Source: an uncultured Prevotellaceae bacterium
GTDB taxonomy: Bacteria; Bacteroidota; Bacteroidia; Bacteroidales; Bacteroidaceae
DNA: 49,534 nucleotides
Assembly: GCA_946415645.1 (NCBI GenBank)
Contig: CAMKTJ010000019.1
Coordinates: forward strand, 1 to 49,534
Direction of reading: 5' to 3'
The position numbers and the translations under genes were made by a program. Positions 35,204-44,716 of this stretch are shown piece after piece. Every line of letters starts with the position of its first letter. Position 1 is the first letter of the stretch. The notes beneath the pieces are model-generated. The model was not told the origin of the DNA. It did no database searches and was given only the letters and a program-made list of their open reading frames with translations.

Positions 35204-36292
35204 ATGATTGAGACATCTTTTTTGAACTTTACCGTAGGACCCGTTCAATCCTCAGAGGAAGTACGTGCTATTGGAAAACTGCAAGTTCCTTATTTCCGTA
35301 CACCAGAGTTCTCCGAACTGATGTTAGAGAACGAAAGGCTGGTAAAGAAATTTGCCAAGGCTGATGAGAATGCACGTGTTTGTTTCATGACCACGTCAGG
35401 AACCGGTTCTATGGAAGCCGCACTTATAAACTGTTTCACACAGGAAGATAAATTGATTGTGGTGAACGGAGGTAGCTTCGGTGAGCGTTTCGAACAAATG
35501 GCTGAACTCTATCATATCAGTCATACTACTATCAAGTTGAAGCATGGCGAAGCCCTTAGGGCAGAGCATTTGGCTCCTTTTGAGGGACAAGACTATACAG
35601 GTTTCCTTGTGAACATGCATGAGACTTCTACCGGAGTACTCTATGACATGCCTATGATTTCAGATTTTTGTCGCCGTAACCATCTCTTCTTGGTGGCAGA
35701 CACTATCAGTTCTTTTATGTGCGACCCCTTCAACATGAAGGAATGGAATGTAGGTGCCATGATAACTGGCTCGCAGAAAGCATTAGCTTGTCCTCCTGGA
35801 GTTTCGCTCGTAGTGCTCTCGCCTGAGGCGGTGGAACGCGTTTATAGTCATAATCCCATGTGCATGTATCTGGATCTGAAGCTGGCTCTCAAGAATGGAG
35901 AGCGTGGCCAGACACCTTTTACTCCTGCTGTACAGACCCTAATACAAATTAACGCTCGCCTCCGTCAGATTGATGCAAATGGAGGTGTTGATGCCGAAGT
36001 GAAGCGCTGTTCAGAACAGGCACAGGACTTCCGTAGCCGCATCAGCGATTTGCCTTTCGAATTGGTATCAGAAAGCCCTGCCAACGGTGTGACGCCTCTA
36101 CATCCTCTTCATGCTAATGCATATGAGATATTCAAGATTCTCAAGGACGAGTATCGGATTTGGATATGTCCGAATGGTGGTGATATGGCAGACAAAATTT
36201 TCCGTGTTGGACACATGGGCTGCCTTACCAAAGATGACAATACAACCCTAATCAACGCATTCAAAGATTTACAGAAAAGAGGACTCCTATGA
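35204..36292 (+). CDS. Class V PLP aminotransferase, PhnW/serine-glyoxylate type
   Basis: A 362-residue pyridoxal-phosphate enzyme. Features are the N-terminal [13 protein letters not shown] and [23 protein letters not shown] (cofactor phosphate region, about 63-74), [25 protein letters not shown] (Asp near 166), the Schiff-base Lys192 in [14 protein letters not shown], and a C-terminal [13 protein letters not shown]. The closest families are 2-aminoethylphosphonate-pyruvate and alanine/serine-glyoxylate aminotransferases. No phosphoenolpyruvate mutase is nearby, so a phosphonate substrate is not supported. Amination of a small phospho-aldehyde or ketone before CDP activation is a reasonable inference. 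The stop overlaps the next start. Confidence 0.88.
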   Translation: MIETSFLNFTVGPVQSSEEVRAIGKLQVPYFRTPEFSELMLENERLVKKFAKADENARVCFMTTSGTGSMEAALINCFTQEDKLIVVNGGSFGERFEQMAELYHISHTTIKLKHGEALRAEHLAPFEGQDYTGFLVNMHETSTGVLYDMPMISDFCRRNHLFLVADTISSFMCDPFNMKEWNVGAMITGSQKALACPPGVSLVVLSPEAVERVYSHNPMCMYLDLKLALKNGERGQTPFTPAVQTLIQINARLRQIDANGGVDAEVKRCSEQAQDFRSRISDLPFELVSESPANGVTPLHPLHANAYEIFKILKDEYRIWICPNGGDMADKIFRVGHMGCLTKDDNTTLINAFKDLQKRGLL

Positions 36293-37617
36293 AGAAAGTC
36301 ATTACCTATGGGACCTACGACTTGCTCCACTTTGGGCATATACGTCTCCTAGAACGTGCAAAGGCGCTGGGTGACTACCTCATTGTTGGTGTTACAAGCG
36401 ATGATTTTGATATATCACGTGGTAAAATCAATGTACAACAGTCGTTGATGGAGCGTATCGAGGCTGTACGTGCTACAGGTTTGGCCGATGAAATTGTCAT
36501 AGAACAATATGAAGGCCAGAAGATAGATGACATCCAGAAGTATGGTGTTGACATTTTTACGGTTGGGTCCGATTGGGTAGGGGTTTTCGATTATCTAAAG
36601 GAGTATTGTGAGGTGGTGTACTTAGACCGTACACAAGGTGTGTCTAGCACAGAGATTCGCAGTAAGGAGAATGCTCTTCGTATGGGACTTGTTGGAGATA
36701 CGGATGTCATCAACAAGTTTGCTGTGGAGTGTAAGAATGTTAATGGTATAAATGTAATCGGATATCTGACTATGGATCCCATGTTGGGGAAAGAGGGATT
36801 GGAGAATACCACAGCATACACTTCCTTCCAGGATTTGGTACACGATTCCGATGCTCTTTTCATTCGCTCGCATCCCACAAAGCACTATGATCAGATTAAA
36901 TATGCTTTACAGCAGAAGAAGCATGTTCTCTATGAATCTCCTCTGACGCTTAACCATGCTCAGGCTAAGGAACTCTTTGAGATGGCCGAAAAAAACGGAT
37001 GTGTGCTCTATGCTGGTATTAAAACAGCCTACAGTACTGCATATGCCCGTATGATACTGATGGCTAAGACAGGTAAAATCGGTGACATTGTGAGTGTCGA
37101 TGCAGTATGCACAAGTCTGCAAGACGATTTGACGAAGAAAGAGATGCAGCATACATGGAACAGTATCACTGCTTGGGGTCCTACTGCTATGTTACCTATT
37201 TTCCAGCTTTTAGGAACTGATTGTTTGGAAAAACGAATTGTGTCCAGGCTTCTCCCGGGAAATGACGGTTTCGATACCTTTACTAAGATAGATTGGACAT
37301 TTCCTCATGCCGTTGCTTCTATCAAGGTTGGTAAGGGTGTGAAAGCTGAAGGTCAGCTCGTCATCGGAGGAACTAAGGGTTATATTTATGTGCCTGCTCC
37401 ATGGTGGAAAACGGACTACTTCGAGGTGCGCGCAGAGAATCAATCGCAGAATAAAAGGTTCTTCTACCAACTGGAAGGAGAAGGCATTCCTGGTATGATA
37501 GCTTCCTTTGTTAAGTCCGTAACTCGAAACAAGTTGGCCTACATAGGCGAGAAGATATCCTTAGAGATAGTAAAGACGATGGAGGAATGGCATAGCGGCG
37601 AGTTTACACAGATATAG
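36289..37617 (+). CDS. Cytidylyltransferase fused to a degenerate Gfo/Idh/MocA domain
   Basis: A 442-residue two-domain protein. Residues 1-127 are a TagD-like nucleotidyltransferase: [20 protein letters not shown] with HFGH at 14-17, the middle FTVGSDW, and [12 protein letters not shown] (114-125). Such domains make CDP-glycerol or similar from CTP. Residues 129-442 resemble Gfo/Idh/MocA oxidoreductases (Rossmann start [30 protein letters not shown], then [19 protein letters not shown]). The usual catalytic EKP motif is ESP (216-218) and the third Gly of the cofactor loop is Thr138, so dehydrogenase activity is doubtful. As the last gene of the licD operon it would supply the CDP donor. Confidence 0.85.
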   Translation: MKKVITYGTYDLLHFGHIRLLERAKALGDYLIVGVTSDDFDISRGKINVQQSLMERIEAVRATGLADEIVIEQYEGQKIDDIQKYGVDIFTVGSDWVGVFDYLKEYCEVVYLDRTQGVSSTEIRSKENALRMGLVGDTDVINKFAVECKNVNGINVIGYLTMDPMLGKEGLENTTAYTSFQDLVHDSDALFIRSHPTKHYDQIKYALQQKKHVLYESPLTLNHAQAKELFEMAEKNGCVLYAGIKTAYSTAYARMILMAKTGKIGDIVSVDAVCTSLQDDLTKKEMQHTWNSITAWGPTAMLPIFQLLGTDCLEKRIVSRLLPGNDGFDTFTKIDWTFPHAVASIKVGKGVKAEGQLVIGGTKGYIYVPAPWWKTDYFEVRAENQSQNKRFFYQLEGEGIPGMIASFVKSVTRNKLAYIGEKISLEIVKTMEEWHSGEFTQI

Positions 37618-37620
37618 TAA

Positions 37621-37653
37621 AAAAAAAGCGGATGAGAAGTCATCCGCTTTTTT
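37621..37653. terminator. Bidirectional terminator, licD operon and valS
   Basis: AAAGCGGATGA pairs with TCATCCGCTTT around a four-base loop, flanked by A- and T-runs on both sides. It lies between convergent gene ends at 37617 and 37669. Confidence 0.92.
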
Positions 37654-37668
37654 ATTTGTAATCTTTTG

Positions 37669-40368
37669 TTATTTCAGTGAATTGATGGTTTCCTGCAGAG
37701 CAGCAATCTTGCTTTCTGCATCAGAGAGTTTCTTGCGCTCCAGTTCTACTACCTGGGCTGGAGCGTTCTGTACGAAGCGCTCGTTCTGAAGTTTCTTCTG
37801 AATACCCATCATGAAGCCTTGCAGACGCTTGATCTCTGTCTCTGCCTTCTCTATCTCTGCTGCTGCATCGATGAGGTTGCCCAAAGGAACTGCATATTCC
37901 TCGGTACCGATGAGGAAGGACTGCGTGCCCTCGCTCTTCTTCTCAACAACGGCAATCTCAGAGAGGCCTGCCAACTTCTGGATAGTTTCTGCCCATGTGG
38001 TGTTGTCAACGCCTGTGGGAGCCTCCAACTTCAGTGGCTCACGGGGTGAGATGTTCTTGCTCTGACGGATGGCACGAACGCCGGAGATAACCTGCTTGGC
38101 GTGCTCGAACTGAGCAATCAACTCGGCATCTGCCTTGCTGGGAGCCTCCAACTTCAGAGTGCTGACCATAATACTGTCACCCTCCTTGCGCTCAGCAATG
38201 TGCTGATACAACTCTTCTGTGATGAAGGGCATGAAGGGGTGGATAATCTTCATCAACTGCTCAAAGATATCCAGTGTTGCCTGTAATGTGGTGGCATCGA
38301 TAGGAGCCTGATAAGCAGGCTTAATCATCTCGAGGTACCAGCCTGAGAACTCGTCGGTAAACAACTTGAAGGCAGTCATCAGCGCCTCGTTGAGACGGTA
38401 CTTGCTATAGAGATCGTTTATCTCAGCTACTGCAGTGCGAATGGTAGCTTGCATCCAGACGATGGCTTTCTTGTTGGCTTCTGGCTGAGCAATGTCGGCC
38501 TTCTCCCAACCCTTCACCAGACGGAAGGCATTCCAGATCTTGTTGCAGAATGCGGCACCCTGCTGGCAGAGGTCTTCCTTGAAGAGAATGTCGTTACCGG
38601 CAGGAGCGGCCAGCAGCATACCCATACGTACGCCATCTGCTCCGTACTTCTCGATAAGACCAATGGGGTCTGGTGAGTTACCAAGACTCTTGGACATCTT
38701 GCGACCAATTTCATCGCGAACAATACCTGTGAAATATACGTTGCGGAAAGGAACGTCCTTCAGATATTCCTCACCTGCCATAATCATACGGGCTACCCAG
38801 AAGAAGATGATATCCGGACCTGTTACAAGGTCGGCAGTGGGGTAGTAGTACTTAATCTCTTCGTTGCCGGGGTTGTTGATGCCATCAAACAAAGATACGG
38901 GCCATAGCCAGCTGGAGAACCAAGTGTCCAATGCGTCTTCGTCCTGTGAGAGCATATCCATTGTGATGTCCTTACCGTACTTCTCCTGAGCCTTCTTCAG
39001 TGCTTCTTCTTTAGAGAGAGCTACTACGAAGCGCTCTTCCTCGTCGTTACCATTGATGAAGTAAGCAGGAATGCGGTGTCCCCACCAAAGCTGACGAGAG
39101 ATACACCAATCCTGGATATTTTCTAACCAATTCTTGTAGGTGGTGACATACTTGGTGGGATAGAACTTAATCTTACCCTCGAGTACAGGGGGCAGGGCAA
39201 TGTCGGCAAAGTGCTTCATAGAGAGGAACCACTGCTTGCAGAGACGGGGCTCTACGGCAGTATCTTGGTTGCGCTCGCTATAACCTACCTTGTTCTCGTA
39301 ATCCTCAATCTTCTCCATCAGGCCTGCTTCCTGCAAGTCCTTGGAAATCTGCTTGCGGACATCCATACGGTCCATTCCAACGTAGAGCGTGCTCTGGTCG
39401 CTGATGGTACCGTCGGGATTGAAGATGTCAATTGTCTCCAGATTATGAGTCTTACCCAGCTGGTAGTCGTTTATGTCATGTGCAGGTGTAACCTTCAGAC
39501 AGCCTGTTCCGAATTCTACATCTACATAACGGTCTTCAATAACGGGAATAACACGGTTTACCAATGGCACGATTACCTTATGGCCACGCAACCACTGGTT
39601 CTTGGGGTCCTTGGGGTTGATACACATAGCGGTATCGCCCATAATGGTTTCAGGACGTGTTGTTGCCACTACGGCATAGTAGCCTTTCTCATCCTTGTGG
39701 ATGATATTGCCTGTTTCTTCTGCATTTTCAGGAATAACCAGATTATCCTGATCAGCTACATAATACTTCAGGTGGAACAGGTGGCTCTTCTCGTCTCTGT
39801 AGATAACCTCCTCGGTTGAAAGTACTGTCTGAGCCTTAGGGTCCCAGTTGACCATACGAAGACCACGATAGATGAGGCCCTTGTCATAAAGGTCACAGAA
39901 TACCTTCAGGACACTCTCACTGCGTGCTTCATCCATGGTGAAGGCTGTACGGTCCCAGTCGCAAGATGCGCCCAGACGTCTCAGCTGTTTCAGGATGATG
40001 CCTCCGTGCTCGTGTGTCCAATCCCAAGCATGCTCCAGGAACTGCTCGCGTGTAAGGTCACGCTTCTTGATTCCTTGTGAAGCCAGTTTATTTACCACCT
40101 TTGCTTCTGTAGCAATTGAGGCGTGGTCAGTTCCGGGTACCCAGCAGGCATTCTTGCCGTCAAGGCGTGCCTTACGTACAAGGATATCCTGTATGGTGTT
40201 GTTGAGCATGTGACCCATGTGCAGCACTCCCGTCACATTTGGTGGGGGAATGACAATGGTATAGGGCTCGCGTCCGTCGGGTTTGCTGCTGAACAATTTG
40301 TGATCCAACCAGTACTGGTACCACTTAGCTTCTACATCGTTGGGAGCATATTTTGTTGCTAATTCCAT
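37669..40368 (-). CDS. valS: Valyl-tRNA synthetase
   Basis: Charges tRNA-Val. The product is 899 residues from the ATG at 40368 ([20 protein letters not shown]), the standard family start; the frame is open further upstream to 40488 but that part overlaps the promoter region and is low-complexity. Class I signatures: HMGH in [14 protein letters not shown] and KMSKS in [11 protein letters not shown]. The editing domain (about 200-340) with [12 protein letters not shown], the anticodon-binding domain and a C-terminal coiled coil (about 835-899, [14 protein letters not shown] onward) are all present. It is divergent from mazG. Confidence 0.97.
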   Translation of the reverse strand: MELATKYAPNDVEAKWYQYWLDHKLFSSKPDGREPYTIVIPPPNVTGVLHMGHMLNNTIQDILVRKARLDGKNACWVPGTDHASIATEAKVVNKLASQGIKKRDLTREQFLEHAWDWTHEHGGIILKQLRRLGASCDWDRTAFTMDEARSESVLKVFCDLYDKGLIYRGLRMVNWDPKAQTVLSTEEVIYRDEKSHLFHLKYYVADQDNLVIPENAEETGNIIHKDEKGYYAVVATTRPETIMGDTAMCINPKDPKNQWLRGHKVIVPLVNRVIPVIEDRYVDVEFGTGCLKVTPAHDINDYQLGKTHNLETIDIFNPDGTISDQSTLYVGMDRMDVRKQISKDLQEAGLMEKIEDYENKVGYSERNQDTAVEPRLCKQWFLSMKHFADIALPPVLEGKIKFYPTKYVTTYKNWLENIQDWCISRQLWWGHRIPAYFINGNDEEERFVVALSKEEALKKAQEKYGKDITMDMLSQDEDALDTWFSSWLWPVSLFDGINNPGNEEIKYYYPTADLVTGPDIIFFWVARMIMAGEEYLKDVPFRNVYFTGIVRDEIGRKMSKSLGNSPDPIGLIEKYGADGVRMGMLLAAPAGNDILFKEDLCQQGAAFCNKIWNAFRLVKGWEKADIAQPEANKKAIVWMQATIRTAVAEINDLYSKYRLNEALMTAFKLFTDEFSGWYLEMIKPAYQAPIDATTLQATLDIFEQLMKIIHPFMPFITEELYQHIAERKEGDSIMVSTLKLEAPSKADAELIAQFEHAKQVISGVRAIRQSKNISPREPLKLEAPTGVDNTTWAETIQKLAGLSEIAVVEKKSEGTQSFLIGTEEYAVPLGNLIDAAAEIEKAETEIKRLQGFMMGIQKKLQNERFVQNAPAQVVELERKKLSDAESKIAALQETINSLK

Positions 40369-40399
40369 ATTATAATGTATTGTCTTTCTTAATTGGCTG

Positions 40400-40407
40400 C
40401 AAAGGTA
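40400..40407 (-). promoter_or_regulatory. -7 box of valS
   Basis: The minus strand reads TACCTTTG, 31 bases before the valS ATG. The -33 element is not clear. Confidence 0.65.
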
Positions 40408-40449
40408 CAAAAAATATTTCAAGTTGAGGTGCAGGTGGATAAAAAATTG

Positions 40450-40457
40450 TATCTTTG
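40450..40457 (+). promoter_or_regulatory. -7 box of mazG
   Basis: TATCTTTG lies 25 bases before the mazG ATG at 40483. A TTG at 40424-40426 is 23 bp away, slightly long for a -33 box. Confidence 0.6.
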
Positions 40458-40482
40458 CCGTCAAATATCGGAAATAAGAATA

Positions 40483-41277
40483 ATGCATACAAAAGAAGAA
40501 AAATTGGCAGCATTCGGCAGATTGTTGGATGTGATGGACGACCTAAGAGAGAAATGTCCCTGGGATAGGAAACAGACGTACGAGAGCTTGCGCCCCAATA
40601 CGATAGAGGAGACCTTTGAACTATGTGATGCGCTGTTGAAGAACGACGAGAAAAATATCTGCAAGGAGTTAGGAGATGTCTTGCTGCATGTGGTATTCTA
40701 TGCCAAGATTGGAAGCGAAAGCGAGTCGTTTGACATTGCCGATGTGTGCAATAAACTTTGTGATAAGCTGATATTCCGTCATCCGCATGTTTATGGCGAT
40801 GCTGTTGCCAAGACAGCCGGTGATGTGGTAGAGAACTGGGAGAAGATAAAGCAGAAGGAGAAGGATGGTAACAAAACAGTACTCTCAGGTGTGCCAGACG
40901 CATTGCCTTCGCTGATTAAAGCCTATCGCATACAGGATAAGGCCAGGAATGTAGGCTTCGACTGGGACAAGAAAGAGGATGTCTGGCAGAAGGTACATGA
41001 GGAACTGGGAGAGTTGGAGGCTGAGCTCTGTCAGGAGGATAACAAAGAGAAGCAAACGGCAGAACTGGGTGATTTCCTCTTTAGTGTGATAAATGCTGCC
41101 CGTCTGTATCATCTGAACCCAGACAATGCCCTTGAGCATACGAATCAGAAGTTCATCTATCGCTTCAATTATGTAGAGCAGAAAGCCAAGGAAATGGGCC
41201 TGCAACTACAGGATATGACGCTGGCTCAGATGGATGAATTATGGAACGAGGCGAAAAGTAAGGAAAAGCAACAATAA
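40483..41277 (+). CDS. mazG: Nucleoside triphosphate pyrophosphohydrolase MazG
   Basis: Hydrolyses (d)NTPs to monophosphates and pyrophosphate, a house-cleaning enzyme. The 264-residue form starting at ATG 40483 ([15 protein letters not shown]) is chosen because earlier in-frame codons lie across the -7 box. Two MazG helical domains are visible: the first with [30 protein letters not shown] and [17 protein letters not shown]; the second with [12 protein letters not shown] and [15 protein letters not shown]. The metal-binding EExxE and ExxD pattern is intact in both. It is a single-gene unit followed by a hairpin. Confidence 0.95.
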   Translation: MHTKEEKLAAFGRLLDVMDDLREKCPWDRKQTYESLRPNTIEETFELCDALLKNDEKNICKELGDVLLHVVFYAKIGSESESFDIADVCNKLCDKLIFRHPHVYGDAVAKTAGDVVENWEKIKQKEKDGNKTVLSGVPDALPSLIKAYRIQDKARNVGFDWDKKEDVWQKVHEELGELEAELCQEDNKEKQTAELGDFLFSVINAARLYHLNPDNALEHTNQKFIYRFNYVEQKAKEMGLQLQDMTLAQMDELWNEAKSKEKQQ

Positions 41278-41284
41278 AAAAGTG

Positions 41285-41315
41285 AGAGGGTGTGCCTGTT
41301 CCTGACACACCCTCT
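41285..41315 (+). terminator. Hairpin after mazG
   Basis: Ten-base arms AGAGGGTGTG and CACACCCTCT surround an 11-base loop. Only a weak pyrimidine tract follows (TCTCATC), so strength is uncertain. Confidence 0.6.
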
Positions 41316-41374
41316 TCTCATCATAATTTAACTTGAATGATTGGTTGGTTTAATAAGCGATAAGGCCCAGCCTT

Positions 41375-41836
41375 TTATTTCTTGCGATGATTGTCTCTTC
41401 TTCTTTGATCAAATTGGCGAAGCATCATACGATGGAACGCGTCTTCTGCCAACATGGCTTTGTAAACTTTCTGTGCAGGTACTGCTTTGTACATCTTTTT
41501 GTAGTAGGACTCCTGAATCTCGGCCATTTTTGTGTTTAATTCGCAGATACGTTGAATCTTGTTGGCGTAGTCCTTTTCTGAAAGATTATTCTCTTCAGAC
41601 CTGTTCCTTTTTAATTTGAACATTTCTGTCTGCAAAGTACGCTGCTCTTCTTTCATCTTATGAAAGATGGGAAAGAAAGTCTGTGCTTCAGTATTGGTTA
41701 GGTCGGCTTTCCGGGTAATGAATTCCTCTAATTTAGCTCTGAATTCCTCAGGGTTAAACTTTCCTCTTTCGGGTTGAGCTTGCACAGTTAATGTTGTGCA
41801 GAGCAAGAATAGAATAAATAATAAAGATTTTTTCAT
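41375..41836 (-). CDS. Spy/CpxP-like periplasmic protein
   Basis: A 153-residue exported protein with a signal peptide (about 1-20, ending VQA-Q). The mature part is all helical and highly charged: FNPEEFRAKLEEFITRKADL, TFFPIFHKMKEEQRTLQTEM, then an LNTKMAEIQESYYKKMYKAV stretch and an Arg-rich end. This resembles Spy/CpxP/ZraP-type stress chaperones seen downstream of sigma factor genes in Bacteroidetes. It is the last of three genes after an ECF sigma factor, five bases behind the preceding gene, so a role in sensing or buffering envelope stress is inferred. Confidence 0.75.
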   Translation of the reverse strand: MKKSLLFILFLLCTTLTVQAQPERGKFNPEEFRAKLEEFITRKADLTNTEAQTFFPIFHKMKEEQRTLQTEMFKLKRNRSEENNLSEKDYANKIQRICELNTKMAEIQESYYKKMYKAVPAQKVYKAMLAEDAFHRMMLRQFDQRRRDNHRKK

Positions 41837-41841
41837 TTGGG

Positions 41842-42168
41842 TTATTCTGCCTCCGTCAGATATGTTGCAATTTCCATATTGTTAATCATGCTATAATCAA
41901 GTGCGTCCTCGACGTACTGGGTGTTATCAGCCTCGAGTGTAGTATCCTGCTGTCTGAAGTTGTTCAAGACAAAGGCGGAACTAAACACTATGCCTGTCAT
42001 CATGGCAGCAATGCCCCAGCGTATCATCTTGCGACGTCTATTCTGATGGGCTATGCGCTTCATTACACGCTGAGGAAACTCATCGAAATAGTGCTCTGGA
42101 ACACGGAAGGGATTCTCGTTTCCAAATCTTTCGTTTAACAATTTTTCCTCATTCATAAATTCTCTCAT
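41842..42168 (-). CDS. Single-pass membrane protein next to the ECF sigma factor
   Basis: A 108-residue protein (an alternative start at 42156 gives 104). The N-terminal 48 residues are cytoplasmic-looking and charged, with NPFRVPEHYFDEFPQRVMKR; one membrane helix follows (about 50-71, IRWGIAAMMTGIVFSSAFVL); the short C-terminal part is acidic and periplasmic. The placement between an ECF sigma factor and a Spy-like protein suggests an anti-sigma role, but no zinc-binding anti-sigma domain (HxxxCxxC) is present. The NPFxVPxxYFxxxP stretch is known in Bacteroidetes small membrane proteins of unknown function. Confidence 0.7.
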   Translation of the reverse strand: MREFMNEEKLLNERFGNENPFRVPEHYFDEFPQRVMKRIAHQNRRRKMIRWGIAAMMTGIVFSSAFVLNNFRQQDTTLEADNTQYVEDALDYSMINNMEIATYLTEAE

Positions 42169-42210
42169 GTTTAGCTTTCTGTTTATATGATAAGTGTAAA
42201 TACAAAAGGT

Positions 42211-42753
42211 TTAATCGTTCTGCTGAAAAAAATCAGTTATTTTTTTTACGGCATGGTGATAAGAGGCTTTCAGGGCTCCTATGCTGGTTCCTAGCATCTG
42301 ACTCATATCCTCGTACTTCATTTCTTGGAAGTATTTCAGGTTAAAGACTGCTCTCTGTTTTTCAGGGAGCTGGGCAATGGCTTTCTGAAGGAGTGCCTGT
42401 GTCTCATCACTGTCAAAGAAGGGATCGCTCATCAACTGGCTTGTCAGATCTTCAATTACATCGCTAGAGATACTGATGTTTTTCTTCTTCTTTTCTAGGA
42501 AACTTAAGGATTCATTGATGGCAATCCTAAAGAGCCAAGTGCTAATCTTGGATTCTGCACGGAAATCGTCCAGCGCCATCCAAGCCTTTATGAAAGTGTT
42601 CTGCAGGACGTCGTCAGCATCATCGTGGGAAAGTACAAGCCTACGTATCTGCCAATAGAGCACCTCTTGGTACTCGTGTACAAGCGTGTTAAAGGCTGCC
42701 TCTTTCTTGGATTCGTCTTTCAGTTGGGTTATGATACGTGTCTCGTTTATCAT
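42211..42753 (-). CDS. ECF-type RNA polymerase sigma factor
   Basis: A 180-residue sigma-70 family factor with only regions 2 and 4. Region 2 (about 22-90) holds YWQIRRLVLSHDDADDVLQN and TFIKAWMALDDFRAESKIS followed by TWLFRIAINESLSFLEKKKK. Region 4 (about 125-178) holds LPEKQRAVFNLKYFQEMKYE and a helix-turn-helix MSQMLGTSIGALKASYHHAV. It is 36 bases after an L,D-transpeptidase gene in the same direction and is followed by a small membrane protein and a Spy-like protein, a common Bacteroidetes envelope-stress arrangement. No separate promoter was recognised in the short gap. Confidence 0.93.
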   Translation of the reverse strand: MINETRIITQLKDESKKEAAFNTLVHEYQEVLYWQIRRLVLSHDDADDVLQNTFIKAWMALDDFRAESKISTWLFRIAINESLSFLEKKKKNISISSDVIEDLTSQLMSDPFFDSDETQALLQKAIAQLPEKQRAVFNLKYFQEMKYEDMSQMLGTSIGALKASYHHAVKKITDFFQQND

Positions 42754-42789
42754 CTCTCAGTCTTTTTGACTTGGGAAACGCGCTTTGGT

Positions 42790-44328
42790 TTAAAATCTAT
42801 TCAAAGCTTTTTCCAAAACTGTATCATAATGGTAGTTGTCGGGGTGTTCTTCCAATACACCTTCTCGGTTAGGGTAAAGGGTGTAGTAATCCAGGAATAC
42901 GGAGAAGCCAGATTCTATGGGGTAGAATTTATGCTTGGGTTTCTCTTCTGTCTGTGGATTCTGGGCTCTGTATCTCTTTCCCCATTGTGTGACTGGTGCT
43001 TTGCCTATCTCCATTCTGATTCTGTCTTGTTGGATGCTATCCAAATCTTCCATGATGAAGAAAGCCAGATCCAAAGGTTTCTCAAGACGGATACATCCGT
43101 GACTGACGGCTCTCGTTGCCAATCGGAAGGCCGAGGGCATGTTGGTGTCGTGAAGATAGACAGAATAGTTGTTGGGAAAACGGAAAATGATACGTCCCAA
43201 TGAGTTCCCCCCGCCATTCGTTTGTCTGATGACGTATTGTCCGCTGTTCAGTTGTGCAGAACTGAGCGAAGCCGGGTTGACGTTTCCTCCTGTTTTCTTG
43301 TCGATAATCTCATATCTGTGGCGTGCAAAGTATGCCGTATCACCTGTGTGAAGAGGTGCTATCTCATGACGGATAATGCTGGGAGGGATGTTCCAATAGG
43401 GATTCAGTTCCAATCTGGAAATCTTGCTTGTAAGCAAAGGCGACTTATGAGCTATGGCACCTCCACAGATGCGCATAGTCAACGAGCTGTCTTTCTTCTC
43501 GTTTACGGCTGTGAGTTGGAAGCCTGCCAGATTCACCCATATGTATTTGTCTTGTGGGCGGGGATACCTCCAACGTGCTCTTTCCATATTGATACATGCC
43601 AAGCGGGCCCTCTCGGTGTCTCCTTTTTCTTTTGCTGAGAGGTATTCCTGCTTCAATGTTTTGTAAAGTGGAATCTGTGGCTGTATCTCGCGTAGGAATG
43701 TCCCAAGGTCTCTACTTTGAGCCTGCTCCAGGGCATGGGTGTAGAAGCTGTCTGTGGCTATCTCAGCATGAATGCCAAAGTGATGGCGCTGAGAGGCTTC
43801 AGGGTAGGATTTCTCTGACTCGATGTTGTTGAGAACGTGCGAAGGCTGGATAAAGCCGTAGCGCTGTCCTGTGGCATATCTGAGCAGGGCTTTTGTCAGG
43901 TTGAATTCCAATCGTCCCATCAGTTGATTGATGTCTTCCGGACTGTCTTTCCTGTTGTGTAGATTCTGTAAGTCTTCTTCTATCTTGGAAACAAAGAAAC
44001 TGGAGGCGTTGAATCCTTCTTCTTCTACGTTTCTCAGATAAGAAAGCAAGGTATCTGCTTTTTCGTCAATACCATGTCGTGTAATCCAGACGAAGTGCCC
44101 TTTCGCCTTGTAGTATTTTATGGTAAAGGCATCAGCATACATGGCTGGTGCTTCTTGTGTAAGCTGGTATATCTGGTCGCGTATGTGCCTGCTTTTCAGA
44201 CTGTATTCTGGTAGAATCCATTTCTCGATGTCTTGCATGGAGGCAATATGTAACTGCTTGCCATCTTGTTGGCAAGACATAATCATGGCAATAAGGAAGA
44301 GTAGGGGAAGCTTACGGAAAAGTTTCAT
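42790..44328 (-). CDS. YcbB-type L,D-transpeptidase lipoprotein
   Basis: A 512-residue lipoprotein (signal to IMS-C at about residue 19) that should form 3-3 cross-links in peptidoglycan. The YkuD catalytic domain is C-terminal: LHDTNMPSAFRLATRAVSHG leads into the catalytic Cys412 of SHGCIRL. Before it are NPYWNIPPSIIRHEI and the helical scaffold region typical of the large YcbB/LdtD group (about 60-260, with VEEEGFNASSF and LTKALLRYATGQRYGF). Its start overlaps the stop of a small secreted protein gene (ATGA), and an ECF sigma operon follows at 36 bases. Confidence 0.92.
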   Translation of the reverse strand: MKLFRKLPLLFLIAMIMSCQQDGKQLHIASMQDIEKWILPEYSLKSRHIRDQIYQLTQEAPAMYADAFTIKYYKAKGHFVWITRHGIDEKADTLLSYLRNVEEEGFNASSFFVSKIEEDLQNLHNRKDSPEDINQLMGRLEFNLTKALLRYATGQRYGFIQPSHVLNNIESEKSYPEASQRHHFGIHAEIATDSFYTHALEQAQSRDLGTFLREIQPQIPLYKTLKQEYLSAKEKGDTERARLACINMERARWRYPRPQDKYIWVNLAGFQLTAVNEKKDSSLTMRICGGAIAHKSPLLTSKISRLELNPYWNIPPSIIRHEIAPLHTGDTAYFARHRYEIIDKKTGGNVNPASLSSAQLNSGQYVIRQTNGGGNSLGRIIFRFPNNYSVYLHDTNMPSAFRLATRAVSHGCIRLEKPLDLAFFIMEDLDSIQQDRIRMEIGKAPVTQWGKRYRAQNPQTEEKPKHKFYPIESGFSVFLDYYTLYPNREGVLEEHPDNYHYDTVLEKALNRF

Positions 44329-44627
44329 CGGATAGAAATCTTACGCACTACCTTTCCGATTTTCAGTAGGTAGCAACCTTTTTGCAGGTTGACGGTAAAT
44401 GTCTTTCCAGTAGTGTCAGTCTTAATGGTAGTGATTTTTACACCGGTAAGATTGAAGACTTCTATATCCTCACCATTTGTCCCAGAGATGCGTACAGTAT
44501 TTCCGCTAACAACAAAGGTAACGGCAGACATGTTGTTTTCAATGTTCTCGTTGTCTGCAGATTCCATTGCGAATGTTGGAGCGAAAGCCAGCATCAAAGG
44601 CAATATTATGAGTAGAATCTTCTTCAT
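44325..44627 (-). CDS. Small secreted protein resembling a T9SS-type C-terminal domain
   Basis: A 100-residue protein: signal peptide (about 1-20, ending FAM/ES), a short acidic linker, then about 65 residues forming a small beta-sandwich, FVVSGNTVRISGTNGEDIEV, VFNLTGVKITTIKT, GKTFTVNLQKGCYLLKIGK and a basic end KVVRKISIR. This looks like the C-terminal sorting-type domains on larger Bacteroidetes secreted proteins, but here it stands alone. A full consensus promoter lies upstream, and its stop overlaps the L,D-transpeptidase start, so it leads that operon. Confidence 0.75.
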   Translation of the reverse strand: MKKILLIILPLMLAFAPTFAMESADNENIENNMSAVTFVVSGNTVRISGTNGEDIEVFNLTGVKITTIKTDTTGKTFTVNLQKGCYLLKIGKVVRKISIR

Positions 44628-44646
44628 ATTCTTATCATTGCTAACG

Positions 44647-44678
44647 CAAAGATATTGATTTTATTTTATTGCGACAAA
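44647..44678 (-). promoter_or_regulatory. Promoter of the L,D-transpeptidase/sigma operon
   Basis: The minus strand reads TTTG (44678-44675), a 20-bp spacer, then TATCTTTG (44654-44647). The start codon follows about 16 bases after the predicted start site. Confidence 0.8.
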
Positions 44679-44716
44679 CTTTTTCGATGAAAAATGAAAG
44701 AAAATGTAATATTTCC

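Noticed and set aside
35204..36292. 2-aminoethylphosphonate pathway reading of the licD operon
   Set aside because: The aminotransferase resembles PhnW, but no phosphoenolpyruvate mutase or phosphonopyruvate decarboxylase is in the window, so the phosphonate assignment is not supported.
40370..40903. Minus-strand frame of 177 codons opposite mazG
   Set aside because: It covers the valS-mazG promoter region and is a His/Ser/Pro-rich shadow of mazG.
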